Of a stretch of DNA of 64,000 nucleotides, positions 51,053-62,910 are shown one piece after another. Source of the stretch: Anarhynchus alexandrinus (lineage: Eukaryota > Chordata > Aves > Charadriiformes > Charadriidae); the NCBI GenBank assembly GCA_008711295.1, contig VUYV01000069.1, positions 2,881,403-2,945,402 of the forward strand, in the 5' to 3' direction. The number at the start of each line of letters is the position of its first letter. Within the stretch, counting starts at the first letter, position 1. The translations under genes and the position numbers were made by a program. The notes below the pieces were generated by a model that made no database searches, was not told where the DNA came from, and was given only the letters and a program-made list of their open reading frames with translations.

Positions 51053-54000
51053 GTATAGACAGAAGAGGACAGCAAAATCCCATGTAGTCTGACACAGCAG
51101 GGAGAAATTAAAGAGACCCCTTGTGACTAATGAGCTCAGGAGCAGCTTTGACTCAGTGCAATTACTAAAAACTCATTTTAATCCAAGGTATTGAAGACTT
51201 AATAGCAGTGCAGTTTACCTTATCAGCTTTAACAGATAGTGGTGTATACTCCAGAAAAGTCTCTGAGTGTTATTTACTTCACTGTGGTGATTTGTTGTAC
51301 CTTTAAACAAAAAGAAAATGCAGACTATAAGGAAGCCAAGCAGAATCGCTGGCAATGCACCGTGCCAGCTTTACAAGAAGACCTCTTTGAAATGCATCTG
51401 TCCCTTCGGGCAGTATAATCCAGTTTTTCATTGTAATGCGGAGCAATTGTCATGCTCCTGTTTTCTGGCCTGCTGCTTCCATTTTTATTGCAGTCTCAGA
51501 TGTGCATGTAGCAGCAACTGAACCCAGTTTATGGGTAATCTTGGTAAATCTTTGACGTTTTAGCAGCTGTTGCATGAAGAGCAGAGGCGTACCTGAAGCA
51601 GGGGTAGGATTTTCCAAGAGATTGAGGTCACCACAACAGGAGTTCTTAGGCAATCTCTGTGCATTCATGAATTACAGCCTTCAGCTTCATCTGGGGATCA
51701 TGTGGCAGTGCCAGCTTTGCTAGAGTGAAGTTGATATGCCCTTCAAATGTAAAGACTGGGTTTTTTTGATGTCTAAATTACACACATGTACTTAAGATTA
51801 CCATAAAATCTGGCATGTCCTGTGCTGATGTGGAATAGCACTTGTGACTCAAATTCAGGCAGGAGTCTTGAAATTCATTTTCCATTTCATAAACCAGGGC
51901 TTTTTGAGTGCTAGCAAGTGAAGGTCACATCTTTTGGGAATATGTGACCTGCAAATTATTAATGTATTTATATCTCAAATGTTCCTAGTTATTTAACACT
52001 CATCCTAGCCAGAGCAAAGCACCTTGTGCACCTCTGAGGGACCTGTATGGAGATCTTAATTATCTCTTTAGGGAGACTGGAGAGAGTCTTCCAGGCCAAT
52101 AAAATGTGGCCTTGTAAACCTGCCATTTGAGAATGACTCTGGTGGGGACATACTGCAGCCACTGAACTACACCACCATCCAGTCTTTGTAAAGTTCATGC
52201 TTGTCATTGACGGAAATCAGTGTTGAATTTAGAAACAACTGGTGGAGGAAACTGTGTTTCTCTTCTTTTTGCATAAAGGAAATATCTTATGAAATTATCT
52301 GCTTTATATGGGTTACAGTTCAGCTAGTTCAGAAAAGAAATGACGTGTGAATGTTTGTCAGGGGCAGAGACTACAGGATGAAAAGCTGGGGAGGAAAAAA
52401 CTTGGGGTTGCAATGAAGAAAAAGGCAAATTGTGGGGAAAGGTGTTGAGGCAAGTCTGGGGAGAATGGCTGGCGGGGGTGGAATTGGAGAAGTAGGAGGA
52501 ACTGGGTTTATAGGGGCTGGAGGTCAGTTGCCTATTACTGTGTACTAGGATCTTGGAGAAACTCATTCCTCGTAAGCGTGTCAACCTGGGGTCCTTCTGC
52601 AAGACCTGACATTAGGCCTCTACCTCCGAGGCTAGGAGAGCCACTTACCCTCTAGTCAACCTGGTCTTCCTCTCCCGGTCTCCATCTTGAGCAAGCTGAG
52701 GAGGACATTAGACGCCACAAAGCAACCTTCAGCTTTTGCCAGCCACTTTTTGTTTTGTCAGTAAAGAATAATGCTGGCAGGCTCCAGCTTCCTGCTTCCC
52801 TTGCAGGTGCTCGGCGCAAAAGCCACCAGCCAGCTTGGGGGGAGAGGGCAGGGCTCCGCCGCTGGCTTACGGGGGCTCTTCTGGGCTCTCCTGAGCTTGG
52901 CCTGGGATACCGCATCACCCACTCTGTGAAAATTGCCTATCTGAGGGTAGCCGTTTTGTTTCGGCTGAGTCGTTTCACTGGATGACATTCACTGCCCCAC
53001 AAAAGTGTCTTGAAGATTACTTTACAAAACAGATCAAGAAAGTGGTATAGAGAACGAATGTTTAAAAATAGCTATTTTCCTGTGACGCTGCAGCAGTTTG
53101 GATGAGACGACAAGTCCAAAACTAAAGATGTGTCTTCACAGGGGTATTTATTTCACATTAAGCTTATCTACTGCTCATGAAAGCAGCTGCAGCTAACAAC
53201 TAACAATGCAAAATAATTAGAGTGTACTGACTGCCAAGACAATGTTTGTTCCTCAGTCTGTTTTGAAGGTGCTTTAAGTTCACTGCTTATTGATGCAGTA
53301 CAGACAAAGATACGCTTTTAATGTATGGCAGTCCTTCTGTTGTGTTTCCCACCAGGACCAAGTAGTCCTTTTGCCGTCAGGCCTTATCCACCTGTGGAGC
53401 AAATTGTGGGCATTTGTACCTGCACATCCCTGGCACCATCAGCAGCAGAATATGTCACTATGTCAGCCAGTGAGGGGCAGATCTCCATGACTTTGGGGAA
53501 AAAAGAAAGGGTCAGGATGGGCTTGAGAAGTATCGTCAGAAGGGGTAGCTGAACCAGGAGGCATCTGGAGTAGCCTGTTTTATTAACACAGAGGGGTAAA
53601 AGCAAATTGTAGAAGGCCCAAGGAATAAACAGCACATTTCATAAATAACAAAAACAAAAGGAAATTAATTACTGGTGGATTTGAATCTCCTAGCTGGACC
53701 CTGGTGTTTAATGACATTAGCCATAATTTATGCTCCGGCAATAAGGACATTGATGATGTATTCACTCCTGTATGCCATAAATAGCACCTGAAGTGGGTTC
53801 AGCCTTTCATTCATCAACTACACTTATGGGAGGTCTCTTTCTATCTCCTCTGCATACTTTCATGAAACTCATAGGCAACTAACATCTTTAACATCTCTAG
53901 CCTGACATGAAACAAGATTTAAATTGATCACTGCGTCCCAGTTACTGGGAACATATGCATGCACACACAGGATTATTATGTGTCATCTCCACAGGAAACT

Positions 54001-55801
54001 GGGCAAACCCCAGACCTCCAGCAGTATTTTTATCATATTCTTGTTCTGACAAGCTGGATGGCATTTCGTCAGAGAGCAGCCCGCAGCGAGCCTCTCTCGG
54101 CTGCCGGCAAAGCCAGGTCCTCAGAGCTGAGGACAGCTTCTGGTTCACACAGCTGACGAGAGAGGTCCAAGAGGATTCTGGCATCAGCAACCAACCTGTC
54201 TACCTTGGCGGTGTTTTTAGTGTGCCACATAGTAGATTTAGTGTAATAAAACCTTACAGTGGAATAAGTTTCTGGAGCAGTCTGGAAGTGAGGCATCATT
54301 TAAAGCAGTTTGATTCAGTTTTATCATTGCGTTGTTGAGATGACACTTAGGACAGATGACTCATAGAATTATGTCATGGTGATAGAGCATTTAATTGCCT
54401 AACAAGGCAATTCTACAAGCAGATCCTACAGGGGTTATTATACCCAGTGAATGAACTTTGTACCTGTCTGCGGGATACACTGAAGGTACAGCTGTAACAC
54501 TGCCAGGCAGCACTCCCTTCTCATCTGCTCCACTACATCGAGCTCCGCTCTTACATGCCAGCAGCATTTTGTGAGGGAATCAATCTGCCTGCGTCTTGCT
54601 GAGTTTCCATTTACCTTCTTAAACAAGTACATCTGTGCTTTTTAATGCTAGATGCAGTCTGCCAGTGAAAACCACTGTACGATTGTTCGCCTGCTTCCTG
54701 CAGGCATTCAAAGCAGGAAATTTCTTCCATGGCTTTCCCAAGTATTTCCCTGCCAATGTCCTCTGAAAGCTCTTCCTCCCTTTCCCACCGCAGTGATGGG
54801 AACCATTGCTGCTGACAGTCAGCTCTTCTTGATCAATGGTTTGCAGCAAAAAATCATCCACCTACCCCCACTGGCCACACATCACAGGAGTATAGAGAGA
54901 GGACTCCTGACCACATGGCGTCATACTTGAGGAGAACAAGGCAGGGAAACAACTTTTGTTTCCAGTCTAGGGAAGATGCAAACATCTCTTCACTGAAATG
55001 TGTGGGAGACTGCATCTTTTAAGTCATCCAAGTAAGAAGTTCATGTTAATCTTCCTGCCTTCCACAGTAATGGAACATGAGCCATTGGTGCTGTCAAGGA
55101 CAATTTCCTCCTCCCTTGCAATTCTGAACAAGAAGGAGAGAAGAATCAGAGGAGGAAGTGCTTGAATGACATCTAGTAGTTTAAGAAGGTTGACAGCAAG
55201 TGTTTTCAGGACTGTTTTCAGGGTCTCTCAAGGTTGGAAAGAGAAAGATGGGGGATTAGCCATGTTATAACTGAAGAAAATCTCACCGTAAGCAACAAGA
55301 CTTGGGAAAACAGGGATGAGTGAGATAAACAACAGGCGAATGGCTTCACTGGAAAGCACACTGAAACAAGGAGCTTTTTTTCCCTTTTTTTTCTTTTTTT
55401 TCCTCCTATCACAGCTTATATTCCTCATAGGTCATAGCATAGGGCATTAAGAACTGAAAGTTTGTTTTGGTGGCCATATGAAATAGGACATCGAGCTGCG
55501 GGCTCTCTCCCACACAAGATCTTGGTCCTCAAGATACCTGAAACAAAGTGGGCAGCTAATTGTAAATTTGGAAACTTGTGATCTCTTGGACTTTGACAAA
55601 TTATTGCAATAATTTCATCATCAAAATTTAATGACTTACTCTTTTTAAGTTTACAAGCTTTCCTCTTTGGTGTAATTTATTACAGCAAAATAATTATTTT
55701 TCTTTTTTTAAATGAAGAAGTATTTGATATCTGTATAATTGAAAAAAGCTCTATAAAAGGATAACTTTCATCCAAAGAAGTTCTGCTCTCATATTCAGCA
55801 A

Positions 55802-55954
55802 TTTTCATGAAATATCTAAAGTATTTTAAAAAGACTCCCTGATGTTTTCATGAAATATAGAAGCCAGTGTATAAAGAAAATAATTAAGTTCTCAGTGAAA
55901 TATCTTGTAAGTTAGGCAGACTCCAAGACAACACATGCCCAGTTTTCATGAAAT
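55802..55954. promoter_or_regulatory. Three copies of palindromic TTTTCATGAAAT
   Basis: Identical 12-mers at 55802-55813, 55845-55856 and 55943-55954. The core TTCATGAA is a self-complementary TTCnnGAA, the form of a heat-shock-element pair. The region is AT-rich, so this may be compositional. Confidence 0.3.
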
Positions 55955-56013
55955 TGTGTGTTGCATTTCATTAATTGTTCAGACCCCATATTTTACAGTA
56001 TTCATTAAGTTTC

Positions 56014-56049
56014 ATAGCAATGTTCATGACATTTAATAGCAATGTTCAT
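56014..56049 (+). repeat. Two-copy 22-bp tandem repeat
   Basis: ATAGCAATGTTCAT at 56014-56027 and again at 56036-56049, period 22. Confidence 0.8.
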
Positions 56050-56555
56050 ACAATCTTAAACAAAGCATAAAAAAAACATCACAGCCACAAGCTTAATAAA
56101 TCACAGGAGTATAAACTTCCTTCTGAGCTGTAAGAGAACAGTCATCTTGCTTCATTTTTCTTACATTTCATTAAAGAAAGACAAGCAATGTTTCATGGTA
56201 GATTCACAAAATAGGTCTTAAAATTCTCACCAGCCATTCGTAGGCTCGCCATTCAAAATTACACAAAGCATGAAGACAACAGAGCCACAGTTTCACTGGA
56301 ATTTATTTTAAATTATTAATAATAAAGAATAGCTCCCTCCTGTCATAGCAGGAATGCTGCTCTGACAGCCTTCATCAGAGGCTACATAATGGACTTCTGC
56401 GTCAAGTAGCTTTCTAGTTGCTCATAATTTCTACCTTTGTGTCTTGAAGTATAGAATCTTAACACTATAAGGCTGTTAAATGGAAGCCTCTAGCTTTGCA
56501 ACTTGCCTTTCAGTTTTCCAAATTCATACTTCATCCTTACCTTGCTGCTAATTAG

Positions 56556-56725
56556 ACAGTAGCTCAACAGCCATTCAGGAAAGGACTTTGTTGATCAGGG
56601 AAGCAGAGGATAAGTTGGATCTCCAGGGAGAAGACCATCAATTCTACCAATTACAGCAGCTGTGGGAAGAAGTGGATGCTTTACAGCACGGTGCATTAAT
56701 GCTGACAAACGTATCGCGGTGCTAA
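56556..56725 (+). CDS. Candidate coiled-coil-like exon, unidentified
   Basis: A very good acceptor (CATCCTTACCTTGCTGCTAATTAG, including a CTAAT branch motif) precedes 56556. After two bases a frame is open for 55 codons to TAA at 56723. It reads SSSTAIQERTLLIREAEDKL, then DLQGEDHQFYQLQQLWEEVD, then ALQHGALMLTNVSRC. The acidic Glu/Gln/Leu-rich middle has heptad-like spacing of hydrophobics, suggesting a coiled coil. As a terminal exon it would give a C-terminus; a weak donor (CACG|GTGCAT) exists at 56691. It has no ATG. The codon texture is more protein-like than its surroundings, but no family is recognised and no partner exon is identified. Confidence 0.25.
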
Positions 56726-57319
56726 ACCACGCTTTGGAGCAAGCGACTCCGCTAACAAAGACAGACACATAATGTAACAGCGAGGAGGAGTAGATAAGGT
56801 TCTTTAATCACTTCCACCCTGTTGAATATATATCACGTCCTACCTGCACCAGCTGTACTTTCGTTACACCAGCACAGCACAACCCCGTCACCAGCCGGCA
56901 AATGACCTGCTCAGGCCTAACTGACGGCTGATGGGCAGACGCAGCAGGTTTCTGGGCAGTGCTGGTGACTGGCTTTGGCAGAGATTATGAATCTGGTATT
57001 AGTGTGCTGCTTCCCCAGCTTTGCTGGTTGTTTGTCGTACCTCTAGAGACGTGTTCTGTCTCATGATGAGGTGCTTCAGTCAGGGCAAGTCACCCCACAT
57101 CTGAGGAACTGATTTCTCCCTCCTTGAGCCCTGAAACCTTTTCCCACTGCATGAAGGGCGTCCAGGAAAACTTGTTACTGGACACGCGTCCACGGCTCCT
57201 CATATGGGATCTGCTGGAGCTGTCGGCAAAGCTGCTTCTTGTTGACAAGCGGAGCGGAGGATGTAAGGAGCAGGTTGTCAAGTGCATCTCTACCAGACTG
57301 TGTGGGTGTTCTGTGTCTG

Positions 57320-57337
57320 ACACACACACACACACAC
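57320..57337. repeat. (CA)9 microsatellite
   Basis: Uninterrupted CA dinucleotides, 18 bases. Confidence 0.95.
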
Positions 57338-60300
57338 GGGTAATGACCTGGAGCTGACTGGCTACCTCAGGAGGAAAGAGGTCATGGAAATGCGCTAGCA
57401 GCTTTTGAAAGCCGCAGCTCGGTGCTAACTAGACCTTCATGTAAGCAAGCTCTCAGTTAAGAAGATAAGCATTCTCCCCTGGGTTGTTTCTCTTTATTTT
57501 TATTTTTTTTTAATATTTTGCTATACTCAGCTATCAGTGCCTGTGGATAGCAATACAGCACAAAACATATCAATTAATGTGTGTAACTACTCCTGAGTAC
57601 CAGTTACTCTACCTGTACTGTTAAAGCACTCGGGCAGTATGTTTTGCTACTGCAGGGATGTGTTGTGTGTGCTGAGCAACGGGGAGAGACACTGAGACTT
57701 CTTCTGGAGTTTATTCAGCTACTTCTTAGGGAAAGCTTCCTCTAATGGGAGCTTGGAAGAAACTAGCTTATAATTTGGCTCATGATGATTAAATTAATAG
57801 AGAGAAGGCAGTGCTTTGATCTAATTTTTTGGTTCCTCCTGAGAGGAACATGCTTATTTGTCAAGAGAGGCCTTAAAATATTCTCATATCCTCAGCTCCC
57901 ACTAGGCAGTAAGTGAAACCTTCAGCTTTTCCACAGGCAAAGAGCATTTGGGCTGAGCAAAGTCTTCAGGATAATTCATGTAAGCACTTGAAGCAATTGA
58001 ATCCCACATAAAGTCTTTCTCCTGTCTGTGTATGAATGAGAGGTCTACTGTTGACGTTTGTGATTCAGACTCCAACACTGACCGCTTTCTCTATCAGCGA
58101 CAGAACTGCTTCACTATATAAATATTTAGTAGTAACGTTTAGTATTTCCAGACATGACAGAGCTGAAGTACAATATACTGAAGTGACCTGCTTTTTTAAT
58201 GTGTGTGATGGTTGAGAAAGGAATTTCTCATGCTTACTACTCGGAGAAAGGTAGAACAAACTGACAACCACATGGGGGAAAAAAAAAGGGTCATCATGAG
58301 GTACCGGTAATGCCTGGAAAGCACTAGTGACAGTAGGATGTCCCCGTGAAGCCATTTTGTGCCAGCTCATTAGAGGGCTTTGGCAAGGAGATTTGGCATA
58401 AAATAGATTTTATTTAGGATGAGGGACTCTGCTGCCTTGCTCTTGGCACAGAACGAACTTGCAAATGAAGCTGTCTTGTAATATAATGACATTACCTTGT
58501 AGTATGAATCATTTTAGAATTAGAAACATTGATCTGAATAAGAAATGAAGATTTCTTAAGAAGTGGAGATACATGTACAGCTGACAGTCAGGGCCTGTAC
58601 GCATATGTCTGTGGAGAATGCGTCGCACGCTGTCCCAACGCCGCTGCAGTGAGCTGCTTCTCACCCTGTGTTCAACACCTGAGTCCTTTTTTGATAAGGT
58701 TTTGAGTTACTCCAGTGGTTGCTTCAGTGGTTATCTTTTTCTCATGTTCAATTTCTTTAAAAACTTTTCTTCTTTACTGGACGTCTCAGGTGGCTTAATA
58801 TTAAAATTTTATACTTGCCAGGGGCTTACTTTTCAATTAGGACAAGTCTGAAAAGTCTAGGTTAGGTGGAAGAAAGTTTTAAATACCGGGAGATGGTGGC
58901 TGGGCATGTGATGCCTCTCTAAATGTTTGATGAAGCACAGGGCTCGGTTCTGGCTGCCCATGCTCTGCATGGGGCAAAAACCACATAGGGATGGTTGCAC
59001 ATTTTTGGACCACTAAGTAAATGTAAACTAAGTAAAAGTTTAGCTTGTTTCCTAGAGTGAATTCAATGCTTAAAAAACAAAATAAAACAAAAAAAAACCA
59101 CCCCACCCTAATACAGTCTTGGGGTTTGGTGTCCTCCTTATAAGAAATGGATACATTCTCAGTATGGTCAACTAATTTCCCTCAACATGCCTCAAACTCA
59201 CAAAATTACAAGTGGAGAGGGCTTCCTTGGCATTTCCTTGCAAATATTTCTCTCTCAGATCAAAGACACCATCCAGTCCTCTGAAGAAAGCTAAGTTATG
59301 GAGCACTTACAGCTGTTTTCCTCTAGCCTGAGCATACAGGAATGCAATATACTTTCCTGCCTGTATTGTGCTTTAGCATTCATGAGTATCCTTATGAGGG
59401 CAAGTTTTGAGTCACATGCTGTGTCACACTACAGGGAAGAAGAATATCAATTATATAGCATGCTTAATCATGGGAGGAAATGGATTTGACTAACTGAATA
59501 TGCAAATGCCAATTCAAAATAAAATTATGAGCTCTTCCTGATGTGCAAAATGCCACTGGTGAAAAACATTTTAATATATTAGTGCTTGACTTTAGGAAAG
59601 TGTGGTTTATGAAGGGAAGAGAGAAAAACCATAAGTAATTTAATTTCTTCTTGCATTGTATTATTCTTGAAGCCATTGGTATTTTTCTAGCTTGGAAAAT
59701 CGTAGTCGACATGAAGCTTTTAAAGCATATTTTGACATTTAAAATGCAGCTTCCTGTGCTTATGTTCACGCATGATTTCCTGAGACGAAGGGTGGTAAGT
59801 AAATACTCGCTGCTGGCTTTCCTGCCTACACCACGAGGCTGTACAGGATGGGATTTGTTGTACACAAGGACAAGCTGCTTCTGGAACCTTACACCCCCTT
59901 GCTCTAATAAATCAACAGCTGTTTGGCAAGGAGACAGGAATTTTCTTATTTACCCAAAACTTGGTATTTACAGCTATTCCCCCATGGCGTGGGTGGTCAC
60001 GGTTCACTTCCCGTGGTTGCTCAGTGAGAACAGCACCTCCCACCCGGTGTTAAAGCAGTCTCTGGTGGAGCATCTCTTCCAGTCCCCATCGCAGAAGTGT
60101 TTCACTTCACGTGGTGTGGTGGGCTGGCTCAGAGAAAGGTGATGTGCTGTACTCCGAGACCACGACACTCTCCTGAATGGGGAAACCTAATCGCAGACAG
60201 CTTTAAAGGAGCTGGAGTGTTGGCAATCGAGGCCAGTTTCCAATGTCCTCAGGGAGTTCTGGAACCAGTCATCTAGTCAAACGGGAATGTCTCTTTCCAG

Positions 60301-61013
60301 CTCTTGTTTAGAGCACATGTTTGGACATCTTGTCTAATCATACCCACAAGGTCAAGCTCTGCAAGGAGATGAATAGGGGAAAAGTTTATGGACTTAGAGG
60401 TGCTGGATGGTTTGCTACATAGCCCCCTGTGGACTGCAACCTTCCAGCCGGATGCAGAAACAGAACTGAGGGGACACCGGCATTTCATTGACAAATGCAG
60501 GCACTGACGCAGAGCTCAGACCTTGAGGTTCTGGGAAGATGAGGTATCAGCACTGAAATCAGCTCAGGGATCTGAACCATGTCCCTGTTCACTGCAAACT
60601 GCTCTGCCTGTGACCTTAGCGCCAACCAACAGCCTTACTGCTGGTAGTGCCAACCGGGCTTCTTGCTGCCTTCTCCTTCTCTTACCCTTGGTATGGTTTC
60701 AAAATACCATTTTAATGGTGAAACAAGACTCCAGAAATTAACTTGAACTTCTTTTAACTCCAGAATGGATGTCGCAGTTCCCAGTCCCAAGCTGCTCTCC
60801 CAGCTGCAGCTGGGCTTTCAGTTGATGTTATTGACAGTTCATCAATCGCATCCTGCCTTGCTGGTGGCTTGGTGGGCCTGCTTGCACCCCTTGCCTTCTC
60901 CACATGTCTGGGCCTTGAAATCCTGGGTGTGGGGCAGCACTGCACCTTCACACCCCACACACCGATAGTAGGTAGAGGCTCTGGGGCTGTGTCCCCCTCC
61001 CCCGCTTTCTCCT

Positions 61014-61026
61014 GGGGGGGGGGGGG
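61014..61026. repeat. Poly-G run (13)
   Basis: Thirteen consecutive G after a C-rich stretch, about 90 bp before the CR1 at 61115. Runs like this are prone to assembly error. Confidence 0.9.
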
Positions 61027-61114
61027 CAATGGCCAGCAGGGTTTCTCATGAGGGCAGCTCTTCTCCAGCATTGTGCACACCCAAACACACAAGCTTGCTG
61101 GGTGATGCATGTGA

Positions 61115-62826
61115 GGCTGGTAAAAAGATTAACAACAAAAGGAGGACTAGGGGGAATCTTCCTCCTTTATTGGATGCAGGGGGAAACATAGTGACTAAGG
61201 ATGAGGAAAAGGCTGAGGTACTTAACGCCTTCTTTGCCTCAGTCTTTAATAGCAGGACTAGTTTGTTGGGTACCCAGCCCCTTGAGCTGGAAGACAGGGA
61301 TGGGGACCAGAATGAGACCTCCATAATCCAAGAGAAAATGGTCAGTGACCTGCTGCACCACCTAGACATACACAAGTCTATGGCACCAGGTGGGTTATAC
61401 CCAAGAGTGCTGAAGGAGTTGGCGGATGTGCTCACCAGATCACTCTTCATAATTTATCAGCAGTCCTGGCTAACCGGGGAGGTCCCAATGGACTGGAGAT
61501 TACCAGATGTGATGCCGGAGAAGGGCCGGAAAAGAGGGTCCGGGGAACTACAGACCTGTTAGTCTGACCTCGGTGCTGGGGAGGCTTATGGAGCAGATCA
61601 TCTCGAGTGCCATTACATACTATTTACAGGACAACAAGATGATCAGGCCCAGTCAACACGGGTTCATGAAGGGCAGGTCCTGCTTAACGAACCTGATCTC
61701 CTTCTATGACAAGGTGACTTGCTTGGTGGATGAGGGAAAGGCTGTGGATGTTATTTACCTAGACTTCAGTAAAGCCTTCGGTACTGTTCCCCACAGCATT
61801 GTCATGAAAAAAAAAAGGGCTATTCAAGGCTTGGACAGGTGTACGCTCTGCTGGATCAAACACTGGCTGGATGGCCGGGCCCAGAACGTGGTGGTGAATG
61901 GAGTTAAATCCAGTTGTGGTGGCCGGTCACAAGTGGTGTTCCACAGGGCTCAGTGTTGGGGCCACTCCTGTTTAATATCTTTATTAATGATCTCAACGAG
62001 GAAATTGAGAGCACCCTCAGTAAGTTTACAGATGACACAGTTAGGTAGGACTGTTGATCTGCTTGTGGGCAGGAGGGCTCTTCAGAGGGACCTGGATAGG
62101 CTGGACCGATGGTCTGAGGCCAATGGTATGAGCTTCAACAAGGCCAGGTGCCGGGTCCTACACTTGGGCCACAACAACCCCATGCAGCGCTACAGGCTTG
62201 GGGAGGAGTAGCTGGAAAACTGCCCAGCAGAAAAGGACCTGGGGGTGTTGATTGACAGCTGGCTGAATATGAGCCAGCAGTGTGCCCAGGTGGCCAAGAA
62301 GGCAAACGGCATCCTGGACTGTATCAGGAATAGTGTGGCCAGCAGGGCCAGAGAAGTGATTTTCCCACTGTACTCGGCACTGGTGGGGCCACACCTTGAG
62401 TGCTGTGTTCAATTTTGGGCACCGCAGTATAAGAAGGACATTGAGGTACTGGAGAGGGTCCAGAGAAGGGCAATGAAAACGGTGAAGGGTCTTGAGAATA
62501 AGTCTTATGAGGAGCAGCTGAGGGACTTGGGGTTGTTTAGTCTGAAGAAAAGGAGGCTGAGGGGAGACCTTGTTGCTCTCTACAGCTACCTGAAAGGAGG
62601 TTGTACAGAGGTGGGCACTGGTCTCTTCTCACAAGTTACAACCGATAGGACAAGAGAAAATGGCCTCAAGTTGCACCAGGGGAGGTTTAGATTAGACATT
62701 AGGAAAAACTTCTACACTGAAAGGGTTATCAAAGACTGCAACAGGCTGCCCAGGGAAGTGGTTGAATCACCATCCTTAGATGTATTTAAAAGCCATCTAG
62801 ATACGGTGCTCAGGGACCTGGTTTAG
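61115..62826 (+). pseudogene. Broken CR1 ORF2 (reverse transcriptase and C-terminus)
   Basis: Three open blocks carry CR1 ORF2. The first (to 61562) has EKAEVLNAFFASVFNS. The second (61573-62211) has [10 protein letters not shown] just before its ATG, then [17 protein letters not shown] and [16 protein letters not shown]. The third (62245-62826) has [16 protein letters not shown] and ends [18 protein letters not shown] +1 shift lies near 61540. The catalytic box reads FTDD rather than FADD and sits in frame 3 (62025-62036) while both flanks are in another frame, implying paired indels. A Trp codon conserved in the 1321 copy (GEWLES) is TAG here at 62209. The element is inactive. Confidence 0.92.
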
Positions 62827-62910
62827 AAGTGGGCCTGGTAGAGTTAGATAACGGTTGGACTTGATGATCTTAAAGGTCTTTTCCAGCCATAACAATTCTA
62901 TGATTCTATG
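61115..62910 (+). mobile_element. 5'-truncated CR1 LINE
   Basis: Begins in ORF2 just upstream of the RT domain (GKKINNKRRTRG) and continues to a tail of two ATTCTATG units (62895-62910). It is about 1.8 kb. Its 3' UTR (TTGATGATCTTAAAGGTC) differs slightly from the element at 1321. It is opposite in orientation to that element and lies about 57 kb away. Confidence 0.95.

Larger units (their letters stand above)
49102..56555. other. Mixed-GC tract without recognised genes
   Basis: Many short overlapping frames on both strands but no family match. Locally higher GC at 52600-52990 and 54000-54180 keeps several frames open (for example plus 53955-54338 and minus 54069-54299). An acceptor-like TCATCTCCACAG precedes 53995. 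Nothing decisive. A pentamer repeat lies at 51027. Confidence 0.4.
56726..61114. other. Non-coding stretch with one long chance-like ORF
   Basis: The longest non-transposon frame of the window (59651-60142, 163 codons) lies here, but it has no recognisable domain and overlaps a 133-codon frame on the other strand. It contains an acceptor (ATTATTCTTGAAG) and a donor (GTGGTAAGTAA, 59793), so part of it might be an exon. Simple repeats are listed separately. Confidence 0.4.

Noticed and set aside
53955..54338. 127-codon plus ORF overlapping minus ORFs at 53942-54299
   Set aside because: Several frames open at once because of local GC; no recognisable family or consistent splice phase.
59651..60142. 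163-codon plus-strand ORF, the longest outside the transposons
   Set aside because: No domain, poor start context, overlaps a 133-codon frame on the other strand; most likely chance.
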